Source: Candidatus Woesearchaeota archaeon (lineage in GTDB: Archaea > Nanobdellota > Nanobdellia > SCGC-AAA011-G17 > GW2011-AR20). Taken from it: DNA of 55,023 bases. The stretch spans positions 1 through 55,023 of the forward strand of contig JAGVZQ010000004.1 in the NCBI GenBank assembly GCA_018302465.1. The letters run 5' to 3'. The notes under the pieces are model-generated. The model was not told the origin of the DNA and ran no database searches. It worked only from the letters and a program-made list of their open reading frames with translations. Both the position numbers and the translations under genes were made by a program. This document shows positions 40,286-48,041 of this stretch, piece by piece (position 1 is the stretch's first letter; the number at the start of each line of letters is the position of its first letter).

Positions 40286-40648
40286 TTAAGTGACCAAGTC
40301 TAAACTTACAATAATTGCTTGTTCAACCTTCTTCATTATTATACCATTAATCTTACTAAGTTTTTTGACAATCCTTGATTTATCTATCGTTCTTATTTGA
40401 TTTAAAAGAATTGTCGAATCTTTATCCAATTTACTCTCTTTGCTTGATACTTGAACATTTGTTGGAAACTCTTTGCTAAACACTACTGAAGTTATGGGGG
40501 CTATAATTGTTGTTGGACTATATTTATTGCCAATATCATTTTGGATAATCAGAGCTGGACGAATTTTTCCTTGCTCAGATCCCTTTACTGGTTCTAAATC
40601 AACAAGAACAATATCTCCTCTTTTTATCTCAATCCCATTCCTTGTCAA
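40286..40648 (-). CDS. MazF/PemK-type mRNA interferase toxin
   Basis: This 120-residue protein has EIKRGDIVLVDLEPVKGSEQ with GKIRPALIIQND, the MazF opening. Then TTIIAPITSV and TILLNQIRTIDKSRIVKKL supply the conserved Ser/Thr and Gln-Ile-Arg. MazF toxins cut mRNA at short sequences. It overlaps the upstream antitoxin gene by 20 nt, with antitoxin first, the normal order. Confidence 0.9.
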   Translation of the reverse strand: MTRNGIEIKRGDIVLVDLEPVKGSEQGKIRPALIIQNDIGNKYSPTTIIAPITSVVFSKEFPTNVQVSSKESKLDKDSTILLNQIRTIDKSRIVKKLSKINGIIMKKVEQAIIVSLDLVT

Positions 40649-40850
40649 TAGAAGACCACTCCTTTGTTACCTTCAACGATTCTTTACTCATCTCCTTATA
40701 ACTTTCAATCAAAAAAGCAGTTTGAGTTCTTTTTTGTCTTTCCGTTTCTTTTATTAAGTTAAATATTACATCCTCATAACTCTCTCTTTCTTGTTTCAGA
40801 CTTTCTAGTTGTTTCTTTAATTTCTCATGAACTTGAATTGTTGTTACCAT
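40629..40850 (-). CDS. Antitoxin partner of MazF-like toxin
   Basis: This 73-residue protein starts with a ribbon-helix-helix-like segment VTTIQVHEKLKKQLESLKQE and ESYEDVIFNLIKETERQK. An acidic and aromatic tail (KVTKEWSSIDKEWD) probably binds the toxin groove. An 8-bp inverted repeat just upstream at 40855-40871 would be its operator. It is coupled to the toxin gene by a 20-nt overlap. Confidence 0.8.
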   Translation of the reverse strand: MVTTIQVHEKLKKQLESLKQERESYEDVIFNLIKETERQKRTQTAFLIESYKEMSKESLKVTKEWSSIDKEWD

Positions 40851-40854
40851 AAGG

Positions 40855-40871
40855 CTATAGAAATTCTATAG
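40855..40871. promoter_or_regulatory. Operator-like palindrome of the MazEF module
   Basis: CTATAGAA (40855-40862) and TTCTATAG (40864-40871) form a perfect 8-bp inverted repeat around one base. It starts 4 nt upstream of the antitoxin ATG, with TTTATAAA on the far side at about 40872-40879, so a bound dimer would block initiation. Confidence 0.7.
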
Positions 40872-40916
40872 TTTATAAACTTTACTACTTGTTTATTCAT
40901 AAAAAGATATTGGGAA

Positions 40917-41282
40917 CTATTGTCCCATTATTTGATCATACATTCTCTGGTCTGCTTCAGTAGGTTTAGTTCTTGTATTTCCACTAGCATAGTTTACTCC
41001 ACCAGCATGGATGTTCCTATAATCCAATCTTCCATCACCGTCAGAATCTACCAAATAACTACCTCTTATTCCACCATAAGAAGGCCTATCATAAACTCTT
41101 ATTTCCCCATTACTAAATATACCATCTCTAAGTCTATGAACCTCAACAGTAGCATTACAAATGTCTCTGTACTCTCTGCTTTCTATTTTTGAGTTTTCAA
41201 AAGCAGCAAGTGGTCCCCAACACCATAAAAGTGAGGTACTAACTAATACCCCATTTCCTAATTTTTTCATTGATTGTTTCAT
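40917..41282 (-). CDS. Small exported protein, unknown
   Basis: This 121-residue protein has an N-terminal export signal (KKLGNGVLVSTSLLWCWGPL). The mature part contains YLVDSDGDGRLDYRN, a D-x-D-x-D-G-x-L-D calcium-loop pattern as in dockerin-like or EF-hand-like proteins, and the end TRTKPTEADQRMYDQIMGQ. Part of its 3' end is duplicated beyond the MazEF module. Function unknown. Confidence 0.65.
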   Translation of the reverse strand: MKQSMKKLGNGVLVSTSLLWCWGPLAAFENSKIESREYRDICNATVEVHRLRDGIFSNGEIRVYDRPSYGGIRGSYLVDSDGDGRLDYRNIHAGGVNYASGNTRTKPTEADQRMYDQIMGQ

Positions 41283-41431
41283 TTTTATTTTCCTCCATCA
41301 ACCTCTTCTTTTTCGAAAAGGTTTGATTATTTCTTACTAGTAGTAACATAATTAGTATATATAAAATATCTTATACAAAATTTTATTAAAAATGAACTTT
41401 AAAACTAGAATAGTTAATTTTTGTAAAATTA

Positions 41432-41650
41432 TTGTTTTTCAAAAATCATAAGAGTATTTTATTTTATTATAAGTACATTGGAGCATGGGATTATGATATT
41501 GGAATAATAGTTAAGAATTCTAATGAATTAAGGATCTTTATCAATGAATTAAGAAAAAATTTCTCGGAAGGAATTAAGATAAATGATGTATATTTAATCT
41601 TAGAAGAAGTTACAGGATATAAATTACCAGAAGGTGCATTTAAGATTTAA
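41432..41650 (+). pseudogene. Lrp/AsnC regulator remnant (C-terminal ligand-binding domain only)
   Basis: The 72 codons give FYYKYIGAWDYDIGIIVKNS and LRIFINELRKNFSEGIKIND followed by VYLILEEVTGY. This matches the RAM/effector domain of Lrp-type regulators, normally preceded by a DNA-binding HTH. No ATG is present (TTG at 41432), and no HTH can be read upstream. It overlaps the gatE end by 11 nt. Most likely a 3' remnant of a deleted gene. Confidence 0.65.
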
Positions 41651-43052
41651 ATTTATTTATTAATTCAAAAACTTTCTTTCCCTCAACTTTCCCCTTATAC
41701 TTACTCATAATAATGCCCATAACAGCATTTGGACTTAAATCTTTTTTATTATTAATTATCTTCTTTATCTCATTCTCAATTTCTTTATCTGAAACTTTTC
41801 TATAATCATTAAAATTAACTTCCTTTCCATTACAATGATCAACCAATATTTCAATCACACTGTCTTTTGAAATATTTCCTTTATTCAAATTATCTAATAC
41901 TTTATCCATAAACCCTTTTTTTATTTCAGAATCAATTTTAAATCTGGATTTGATTTCTTTAGGAATTTCAATTAAAATATCTGCAATAATCCTTGGCTCC
42001 ATATTCTTATAGACATTGCTTAAGGAACCAAGATCAATTTCTCTCTCTACAACTTCCTGGGCTATTTCATGCCTTAAGCAGAATTTTTTCTCAACATTTA
42101 ATATTTTTTCAGTTATTAATTCAGGTAAAACAATCTTGTTTAACATCCCCTTACTTATTTCAATAATAGGGTGATCAGTCTCAACATACATTCTGTTAGC
42201 ACCAGGCATAGGTCTCAAAAAAGTAGTGCTTCCATTTTGCTCAACTTTCCTTACTTCTCCTCTTTTCGGTCTTTCCTTTAACTGCCTGTCAATTTCATTT
42301 TCAATAACTTTAGGAATATTTCTTAAATCCTGGAATCCTTTTAACTCAACCCTTGGAAGTTTATCTATTGACAAATTAATGTCCTGCCTTATTGTTCCAA
42401 TGCCTCTCTTCACTCTTCCAGTTGATCTTAGTATCATTCCTAAAGTAGAAGCAACTTCTTTTGCATGCTCTCCATCTTTAATTTCAGGAGTTGTGGCAAT
42501 TTCTAATAAAGGAACACCTAACCTATCTAACCTATAAGTAACTGTGTTCTCTGTTGATTTAATCTTCTTGGCTGCCTCTTCCTCTAAACATAAAGTAGCA
42601 ATTCCAACTTTCCCTTTTGATGTTTCTATATATCCATCAATGGCGATTAACATCGTCCTTTGAAACCCTGAAACATTGCTTCCATCAACAACAACTTTCC
42701 TCATCACATGAACTTCCCCTATAACATCCATGCTAAGAAGTAAAGCCACTTCCAATGCAGCTTCCAAAGCTTCCTTGTTTATAGGTTTAATAGGCTCTTC
42801 ATCATATTCAACTAAACAACTTGAGCTTGAACATGCCTCATAAATAAATTTCTTATTTTTAGACTGTTCAAATTTAGCAGCTTCATCTATTTCCCCTAAT
42901 TCTCCCATAGAAGCTCTTAATCTCCTTTTTAAAATGACATCTGGCTCGTTTGGATCATTAACTAAACTAGGACAATCACAGAATAACTTTTTAGTCTCTA
43001 ACTGCTGGTGTATTTCTAAGCCGCATTTAAATCCTAAACTTTTATAATCCAT
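41640..43052 (-). CDS. gatE: Glu-tRNA(Gln) amidotransferase subunit E, short form
   Basis: This 470-residue archaeal tRNA-binding subunit works with GatD (not in the window) to make Gln-tRNA. MDYKSLGFKCGLEIHQQL is the family start; the ATG at 43050-43052 is chosen for this. Blocks: LFCDCPSLV, RLRASMGELGE, YEACSSSSCLVEYDEEP, VDGSNVSGFQRTMLIA, VTYRLDRLGVPLLEIATTPE, and FLRPMPGANRMYVETD. Typical GatE is about 620 residues with an AspRS-like GAD domain before the last block; here about 150 residues are missing there. Confidence 0.92.
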   Translation of the reverse strand: MDYKSLGFKCGLEIHQQLETKKLFCDCPSLVNDPNEPDVILKRRLRASMGELGEIDEAAKFEQSKNKKFIYEACSSSSCLVEYDEEPIKPINKEALEAALEVALLLSMDVIGEVHVMRKVVVDGSNVSGFQRTMLIAIDGYIETSKGKVGIATLCLEEEAAKKIKSTENTVTYRLDRLGVPLLEIATTPEIKDGEHAKEVASTLGMILRSTGRVKRGIGTIRQDINLSIDKLPRVELKGFQDLRNIPKVIENEIDRQLKERPKRGEVRKVEQNGSTTFLRPMPGANRMYVETDHPIIEISKGMLNKIVLPELITEKILNVEKKFCLRHEIAQEVVEREIDLGSLSNVYKNMEPRIIADILIEIPKEIKSRFKIDSEIKKGFMDKVLDNLNKGNISKDSVIEILVDHCNGKEVNFNDYRKVSDKEIENEIKKIINNKKDLSPNAVMGIIMSKYKGKVEGKKVFELINKFKS

Positions 43053-43092
43053 AACATTAAATTCTATTGCATACATTATAAACTTTTTGAAA

Positions 43093-44130
43093 ATGATAAC
43101 AATTCAGGGAGATACTCATGAAGGTGGGGGCTCTGTAATAAGGGTAGCTTGTGCTTTATCTGCTTTAACTAAAAAACCAGTTAAAATTAATAAAATAAGG
43201 GAAAACAGGGAGAAAAAGGGATTAATGGAGCAGCATTATCAAAGTATTAAATCTCTAGCCAAATTATGCAATGCAGAAACAAAAGGGGTTGAACTTGGAA
43301 GCAGAGAATTAGAATTCATCCCAAATGAAATAACCAAAAAGCAATTGAAAGTTGAAATAAGAACAGCCGGAAGTGCTTGTCTGGCATTGCAGTCTCTAAT
43401 GCTTCCTTGTTTATTTCTAAAGCATAACATGCAGATAAGAATCAAGGGAGGAGCAACATTCAATGAAAAAGCCCCAAATATTTTCTATTTCACAGATGTT
43501 TTATTTTTTTATTTAAGAAATCTTGGATTTAATCTTGACATGGATTTAATCAAACATGGATTTTTTCCAAAAGGCGGAGCTGATTTAATTTTTAGGTCTA
43601 AGCCCCTTACTAAATTAAACAATCTTTATCTAGACATTCCAGGAGAATTAAATAAGATAACAGGAATTTCTCTTGCAACATCAGATTTAAAAAAAGCAAA
43701 AGTAGCAGAAAGGCAGGCATTAAGCGCTGAAAAAATACTTGGGAATAACTTTGACTGTCCAGTAAACATAGGAATAAGATACGTTGATTCCTTAAGTCCT
43801 GGTTCCGGAATTTTATTGAAAGCTCACTATCCTGATTATATTCTAGCTGGAGATGCTTTAGGCGCAAAAGGAAAATACAGTGAGAAAGTTGGAGAAGAGG
43901 CAGCAACAAATTTATTAAAACAAGTATTATCAGCAGCTACAGTAGATGAATACCTAGCAGACCAGTTAATTCCTTACTTAGCTTTGACAGAAGAGTCAAT
44001 AATAAAAGTGCCAAAGATTACAGACCACTTAAAAACAAATATCCATATAGTTGAAAAATTCATAGATTGTAAAATTAAAATAAAGGGGAAAATTATTGAA
44101 ATAAAAAATGACACTCCAAGAAATAGCTGA
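43093..44130 (+). CDS. rtcA: RNA 3'-terminal phosphate cyclase
   Basis: This 345-residue enzyme uses ATP to convert RNA 3'-phosphate to a 2',3'-cyclic phosphate. The opening ITIQGDTHEGGGSVIRVACA, then ENREKKGLMEQHYQSIKSLA and FFPKGGADLIFRSKP-like GFFPKGG are family blocks. The C-terminal HLKTNIHIVEKFIDCKI region contains the adenylated-His position. The ATG at 43093 is preferred to a TTG 6 nt earlier. It is divergent from gatE with a 40-nt gap. Confidence 0.93.
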   Translation: MITIQGDTHEGGGSVIRVACALSALTKKPVKINKIRENREKKGLMEQHYQSIKSLAKLCNAETKGVELGSRELEFIPNEITKKQLKVEIRTAGSACLALQSLMLPCLFLKHNMQIRIKGGATFNEKAPNIFYFTDVLFFYLRNLGFNLDMDLIKHGFFPKGGADLIFRSKPLTKLNNLYLDIPGELNKITGISLATSDLKKAKVAERQALSAEKILGNNFDCPVNIGIRYVDSLSPGSGILLKAHYPDYILAGDALGAKGKYSEKVGEEAATNLLKQVLSAATVDEYLADQLIPYLALTEESIIKVPKITDHLKTNIHIVEKFIDCKIKIKGKIIEIKNDTPRNS

Positions 44131-44827
44131 AGATATTAAAGGAAAAAGAAGTTTATCTGATTTAGATGAAGAATTCTTAAAATCAAGAATCTTAGAAAAG
44201 GTTGATAAATACAAAATAGATGTAAACAAGGATTTTAAAAAATTAAAAAGAAAAGATCGTTATAAAGAATTTTTCAAAGATATAAGAAAAACCTTAAGAA
44301 AAATTTATGGTGTTTATAGAGAAATAAAAGAAAAAAGAAGTAAAAAAACTTATTTGGAGATACAAGAAAAGATTGGAAGTTTTAGTTCTGTCTTAGATAT
44401 TGGCTGTGGTTTATCTCCCTTAGAATATATTGAAATATTTGGAAAAGATAAAACCTATTACTTAACAGATATCAGCAAAGAAAGCATAAAAGAAATTAAA
44501 AATTATATGCAAGAAAATAAAATTAAAGGCAAAGCTTCAATTTTTAACGCCTTTGATAATTATAATGATAAACTGCCAAAAACAGATGTTATTTTTTTAT
44601 TCAGAATGCTTGAATCTCTGGAATCGATAGAAAAAGGCTCTTCTGAAAGATTATTTAAAAAATTAAAGGCTAAAATAATCTTAGTTAGCTTCTCGAAAAT
44701 AGCCCTAAACCAAGGAGAAGAAATAAAGAAAAAAGGCAGATCCTGGTTCAGAAGGATGTTAAGTAAAAACGGCTATTCCTTTGAAGACTTTGACTTGGAA
44801 GATGAAATATTCTTCCTGATTAAATAA
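44108..44827 (+). CDS. FmrO-like 16S rRNA methyltransferase
   Basis: This 239-residue protein has a helical N-terminal domain (KDRYKEFFKDIRKTLRKIYG) and a Rossmann methyltransferase with SAM loop VLDIGCGLSPLEY (about 95-107), YYLTDISKESIKEI and DVIFLFRMLESLES. This domain pairing resembles the FmrO/ArmA family that methylates the 16S A site at G1405, known for aminoglycoside resistance. The chromosomal archaeal form is more likely housekeeping. It overlaps rtcA by 23 nt. Confidence 0.72.
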   Translation: MTLQEIAEDIKGKRSLSDLDEEFLKSRILEKVDKYKIDVNKDFKKLKRKDRYKEFFKDIRKTLRKIYGVYREIKEKRSKKTYLEIQEKIGSFSSVLDIGCGLSPLEYIEIFGKDKTYYLTDISKESIKEIKNYMQENKIKGKASIFNAFDNYNDKLPKTDVIFLFRMLESLESIEKGSSERLFKKLKAKIILVSFSKIALNQGEEIKKKGRSWFRRMLSKNGYSFEDFDLEDEIFFLIK

Positions 44828-44865
44828 AAACATTTAAAAGAACTCCCAATCACATCACATATGAT

Positions 44866-45031
44866 GCCGCGATCGCATAACCTGGTATTGCGCAGAGCTT
44901 GAAAGCGTGCAAGATTGCTAAGGTTATAGCAACCACAGAAATCCTGTTTCCTAACGGATATCTGGGTTCAAAGCACTCTCACGATATATGCTGAAAAGCT
45001 GTGTGTGAGTTTGAGAGTCCCAGTCGCGGCG
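44866..45031 (+). tRNA. tRNA-Ser(TGA) with two predicted introns
   Basis: Acceptor GCCGCGA (44866-44872) pairs fully with TCGCGGC (45024-45030), then G73. The D arm GCAT..TGCG and anticodon loop CTTGAAA (44898-44904) indicate Ser. T stem CTGGG (44962-44966) pairs CCCAG (45019-45023). Between T-loop TTCAAA and T lie 45 extra nt folding as a BHB. A second insertion of about 37 nt lies in the anticodon loop (about 44904-44940; exact ends ambiguous in a GAAA repeat); after its removal the anticodon stem is CAGAG/TCCTG with one A-C mismatch. The long variable arm TTTCC-TAAC-GGATA fits Ser. Confidence 0.78.
44973..45017 (+). other. Predicted T-loop intron of tRNA-Ser (position 59/60)
   Basis: Outer helix CUGGG/CCCAG, central helix UUCA/UGAG (one U-G), bulges AA|G and AG|U, inner helix CACUCUCAC with GUGUGUGAGUU (two mismatches). 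Cutting after base 2 of both bulges removes 45 nt and leaves a standard 7-nt T loop UUCAAAU. The geometry is that of canonical BHB substrates, at a position rare outside a few archaeal groups. Confidence 0.75.
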
Positions 45032-45135
45032 TCTTAATCTTAAAGTGACGCCCTGAAAATCAGAAAAAAGTTGGTTCAGCATCTGATTGTTCCTCTCGGG
45101 CGATTTGACTTTAGAGTTCTGCTCTGCATTACCTG
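45032..45135. other. Non-coding stretch between tRNA-Ser and integrase gene
   Basis: About 100 nt with more G+C than the flanks. CGCCC (45050-45054) can pair with GGGCG (45098-45102), and CTGA...TCAG hairpins lie between. It follows the tRNA 3' end directly. No coding frame or known RNA class is recognised. It could hold the recombinase arm sites of an integrated element. Confidence 0.35.
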
Positions 45136-45167
45136 CCTTTAAAAACAATATGGAGGTTGATGTTGAT

Positions 45168-46391
45168 ATGGTAGATAACGACATATACAACAATAAGCAG
45201 TACTGGGATAATTTTGTAGAAAGGGTAGACCAGTTAATTATCCCACCAGAGAGAAGAACAAAAAATTATAGAAGCAAATATTATATAAAAAATCCTAAAA
45301 ACTTAGGGTATTTTAAAAAATTAATACAAAAGTTTGAGGCTCAGGATTTGAGTTATATTAGAAGAAGGCGCATGAGGGATATTTTTCTTTTTGTTTGCTA
45401 TCATACAGAAAATGACCTTAAAAGTTTAGATGAGAATGATATTGAGAGGATAGCTATTGAGATGTTTAAGACCCATACAACAATAGCAAGCCAAAGCTCT
45501 TTTATTTCCATGGCAAGAAGAATATGGAAAATATTGTTTAAAAATTCTAAATATTGGGCAGAAATCAAAGCAAGACAGGATAGAAGCAAGCAAAGGCAGA
45601 GAAAAGACAAAATAAGTCCTGAAGAATATAAAGCAATTTTTAATTATTTTAATAGAGATATTGAAATGAAATTAATTGTTTCTTTAGTAGTTGAAAGTTT
45701 ATGCAGGCCAGCAGAGCTAGTTAGCTGCAAAATTTCTGGAATAGAGGATTATAATGACTATGCCTTAATTAATACTGAAAGGGGCAAGGAAGGCATTAAG
45801 AAATTAATATGCATAGACAGTTATGCTTTTTTGAAGGAATATCTTAAAAACCACCCTCTAAAAGATAACAAAGATTCTTATTTGTTTACAAATTATTATA
45901 GGATGATTGATAGCAATATCCATCCTAAGTATATAAATCAAAGATTAAGAAGGGCTTGCAATGATTTAAAATTAGGAAAAACGATTACTCTCTATTCTTT
46001 GAAAAGATTTGGAGTAACATCTAAAAGACTGCAGGGATATACAGATAATGAGATAATTAAGACCGCTGGATGGACTTCTGGGAAACAATTAGCTACATAT
46101 GACTTATCAACTCAACAGGAAGTAATAGACAGTTTATTGGCTAAAAAAGGCATTAGGAAAGATGACGAGAATTATAATATATTGCAGAAAAAGAGCTGCA
46201 TGTACTGCGGAAAGGAGGATATTGATTTTAATGAAGATGACTGCCCTAATTGCAGAAGAAGTTTAGATATCGGTAAAATAAGGAAGCAAATGGAGATTAT
46301 GGAGAAGATACAGAATCTGCCTGAAATTGAGAAAATATTGGAACAGTTGAATAGCTTTAAGAATAAAATGGATGGTGTTGGAAATGTTTGA
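45168..46391 (+). CDS. Tyrosine recombinase/integrase with C-terminal zinc ribbon
   Basis: This 407-residue protein has a SAM-like core-binding domain (about 50-150) and a catalytic domain. ESLCRPAELVS supplies the first Arg; YSLKRFGVTSKRL stands where H/K-x-x-R is expected; TAGWTSGKQLATYDLS has the H/W position (W) and the Tyr nucleophile. A zinc ribbon ends it (CMYCGKED, CPNCRR). The start at 45168 is chosen because TTTAAAAA lies about 25 nt upstream, while in-frame codons further up run into the tRNA side. Its place 140 nt after tRNA-Ser suggests tRNA-targeted integration. Confidence 0.85.
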   Translation: MVDNDIYNNKQYWDNFVERVDQLIIPPERRTKNYRSKYYIKNPKNLGYFKKLIQKFEAQDLSYIRRRRMRDIFLFVCYHTENDLKSLDENDIERIAIEMFKTHTTIASQSSFISMARRIWKILFKNSKYWAEIKARQDRSKQRQRKDKISPEEYKAIFNYFNRDIEMKLIVSLVVESLCRPAELVSCKISGIEDYNDYALINTERGKEGIKKLICIDSYAFLKEYLKNHPLKDNKDSYLFTNYYRMIDSNIHPKYINQRLRRACNDLKLGKTITLYSLKRFGVTSKRLQGYTDNEIIKTAGWTSGKQLATYDLSTQQEVIDSLLAKKGIRKDDENYNILQKKSCMYCGKEDIDFNEDDCPNCRRSLDIGKIRKQMEIMEKIQNLPEIEKILEQLNSFKNKMDGVGNV

Positions 46392-46459
46392 TATAGAAAA
46401 TATGACAAATCAAAATAGTGAGCTGTAAAGTAAACGTCGCCTAACTAATAAAAAACCGC

Positions 46460-47947
46460 CTACTTATACTTGTCTTCTCTTGAAACACCACTTCCAAAAT
46501 TTATGCCACTTGCATCAGCATGATTTCTTATTTCTGTAGCTGCTGAAACTGCTGCTTCGTAAGATACACCAGAAAATCTATCTACATATAATTTTGATAT
46601 TTGATCGGTATCAATAGGCCAATCTGATGTTGGTCCTTCTGGAAATAAATCCTTTTCCATTAGCTTTCTTCCATAATAATTATTTGGTAGAGGTAATATT
46701 GGTTGAGCTTCTATATCACTAACTAATCTTTCATCAATTATATTTTTTGTCCATTCTACAGTTTCTCTAAGCGTTTCTGGCGTTTCTGCTTCTGTACCTA
46801 AAACAAGTGAACCATAAACATGAATTCCTTCACTTTTCATAAGCTTTAATGCTAAATAATTGGTTCTAACGCTATCGCCTGGTCCTTTCATATGTTGTAG
46901 AGTTTGATCACTTCCTGATTCCAATCCAATATTTACTCTGAATACTCCCATATCTTTGAACTGTTTTGCTAATTCTGGTCTTCTAACTAAATCGCGTGCC
47001 TGCGCATATACAAAGAATTGAGGTTCAAATCCCAAATTACTTGGCCTACTTTTAGCAACGTCTTTTACAAATTTACCAAAACTAGAGAAGCTGTCGCACA
47101 CCTCATAAAGTACATTAGCACCAACTTGCTCATAAGCTGCTTTTGCTTCTTCCCAGAACATTTTAGGAGATGAAAATGAGATATCTAATAACATATCACA
47201 ATGTTTACAAATATCTTTTCCTTGCCTTGAACATCCTCTTGCTCTGTTCATTGTAGAAACTCCCGTTACTTCTGAACTATGCAACCCTGCAAATTTATTC
47301 ATATAATTTTTTAAATAAGCATCCCAATGTTCTTTCGGAAAAAGAGTTCTATCAACAACAGGAAAAATATCCAATGCTGATGTTCTTTTCTTAGTTTTAT
47401 TTAGCTCTGATAAAGTGATGGAGAGTAAATTCTTATCTCTCTGATAGTCGAATCCTTTGATAGAATCACCATCTCTGTAAGTTAAATGGGGTATAGAAGA
47501 AAGAGGAATTGTTCCATCTTTAAGAGATTTGACTAACATCTCTAAGGATTCTTCACCATATTCACTTCCAATTACAAAATCAATATAAGGTCTATTGCTT
47601 AGTATCTTACCAGATAATTGTGCGGCTTGATCATTTCCAAATACTGTTAAAGCACCAGAGTCTTTTGCAGCTTGTGCTATTTGTAAAGCATTTTGATAAG
47701 ACGTACTGAGGACACTTACACCAACAAGTCCAGGATTGTACATTTCTATGTCTTTTAATATTTTTTCTTGTGAGTGTACCCCTCCATCTCTCACAATTAC
47801 TTCTAAATCAGAAACTCGTTGTTTTAGCCATGTACCTAGTGCTAATACACCAAGAGCAGGAAAGCTGTAATCGTTAGCTATCGCTGACATTCCAGGATCA
47901 TTTCCCGCATTTACTAAGTATACAACATCATTTTTTACTACTTTCAT
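46460..47947 (-). CDS. Cobalamin-binding-domain radical SAM protein with CX7CX2C motif
   Basis: This 495-residue protein has an N-terminal B12-like Rossmann domain (DYSFPALGVLALGTWLKQRV, YNPGLVGVSVLSTSYQNALQ) and a radical SAM core. The cluster motif is ARGCSRQGKDICKHCDM, C-x7-C-x2-C, with a longer first gap than the usual Cx3Cx2C. FRVNIGLESGSDQTLQHMKG and GSLVLGTEAETPETLRETVE follow as barrel strands. The start at 47947 is preferred over a TTG-rich extension. It is divergent from an Lrp-like regulator, with TATA elements in between. Substrate unknown. Confidence 0.82.
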   Translation of the reverse strand: MKVVKNDVVYLVNAGNDPGMSAIANDYSFPALGVLALGTWLKQRVSDLEVIVRDGGVHSQEKILKDIEMYNPGLVGVSVLSTSYQNALQIAQAAKDSGALTVFGNDQAAQLSGKILSNRPYIDFVIGSEYGEESLEMLVKSLKDGTIPLSSIPHLTYRDGDSIKGFDYQRDKNLLSITLSELNKTKKRTSALDIFPVVDRTLFPKEHWDAYLKNYMNKFAGLHSSEVTGVSTMNRARGCSRQGKDICKHCDMLLDISFSSPKMFWEEAKAAYEQVGANVLYEVCDSFSSFGKFVKDVAKSRPSNLGFEPQFFVYAQARDLVRRPELAKQFKDMGVFRVNIGLESGSDQTLQHMKGPGDSVRTNYLALKLMKSEGIHVYGSLVLGTEAETPETLRETVEWTKNIIDERLVSDIEAQPILPLPNNYYGRKLMEKDLFPEGPTSDWPIDTDQISKLYVDRFSGVSYEAAVSAATEIRNHADASGINFGSGVSREDKYK

Positions 47948-48041
47948 GTAATTAATAAGTAGTAACATGATAATAAAATAAACTTATGATATTTTTGACA
48001 AAAGTAAATATTTATATACTTATTATTACATTAGTCTTAAT

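Noticed and set aside
45018-45031. Second copy of the tRNA-Ser 3' end as right attachment site
   Set aside because: I saw no repeat of this sequence in 45032-55023, so the boundary of an integrated element on the right cannot be placed inside the window.
45032-45135. Box C/D sRNA next to tRNA-Ser
   Set aside because: CTGA elements occur, but no proper RTGATGA box C with correctly spaced box D was found.
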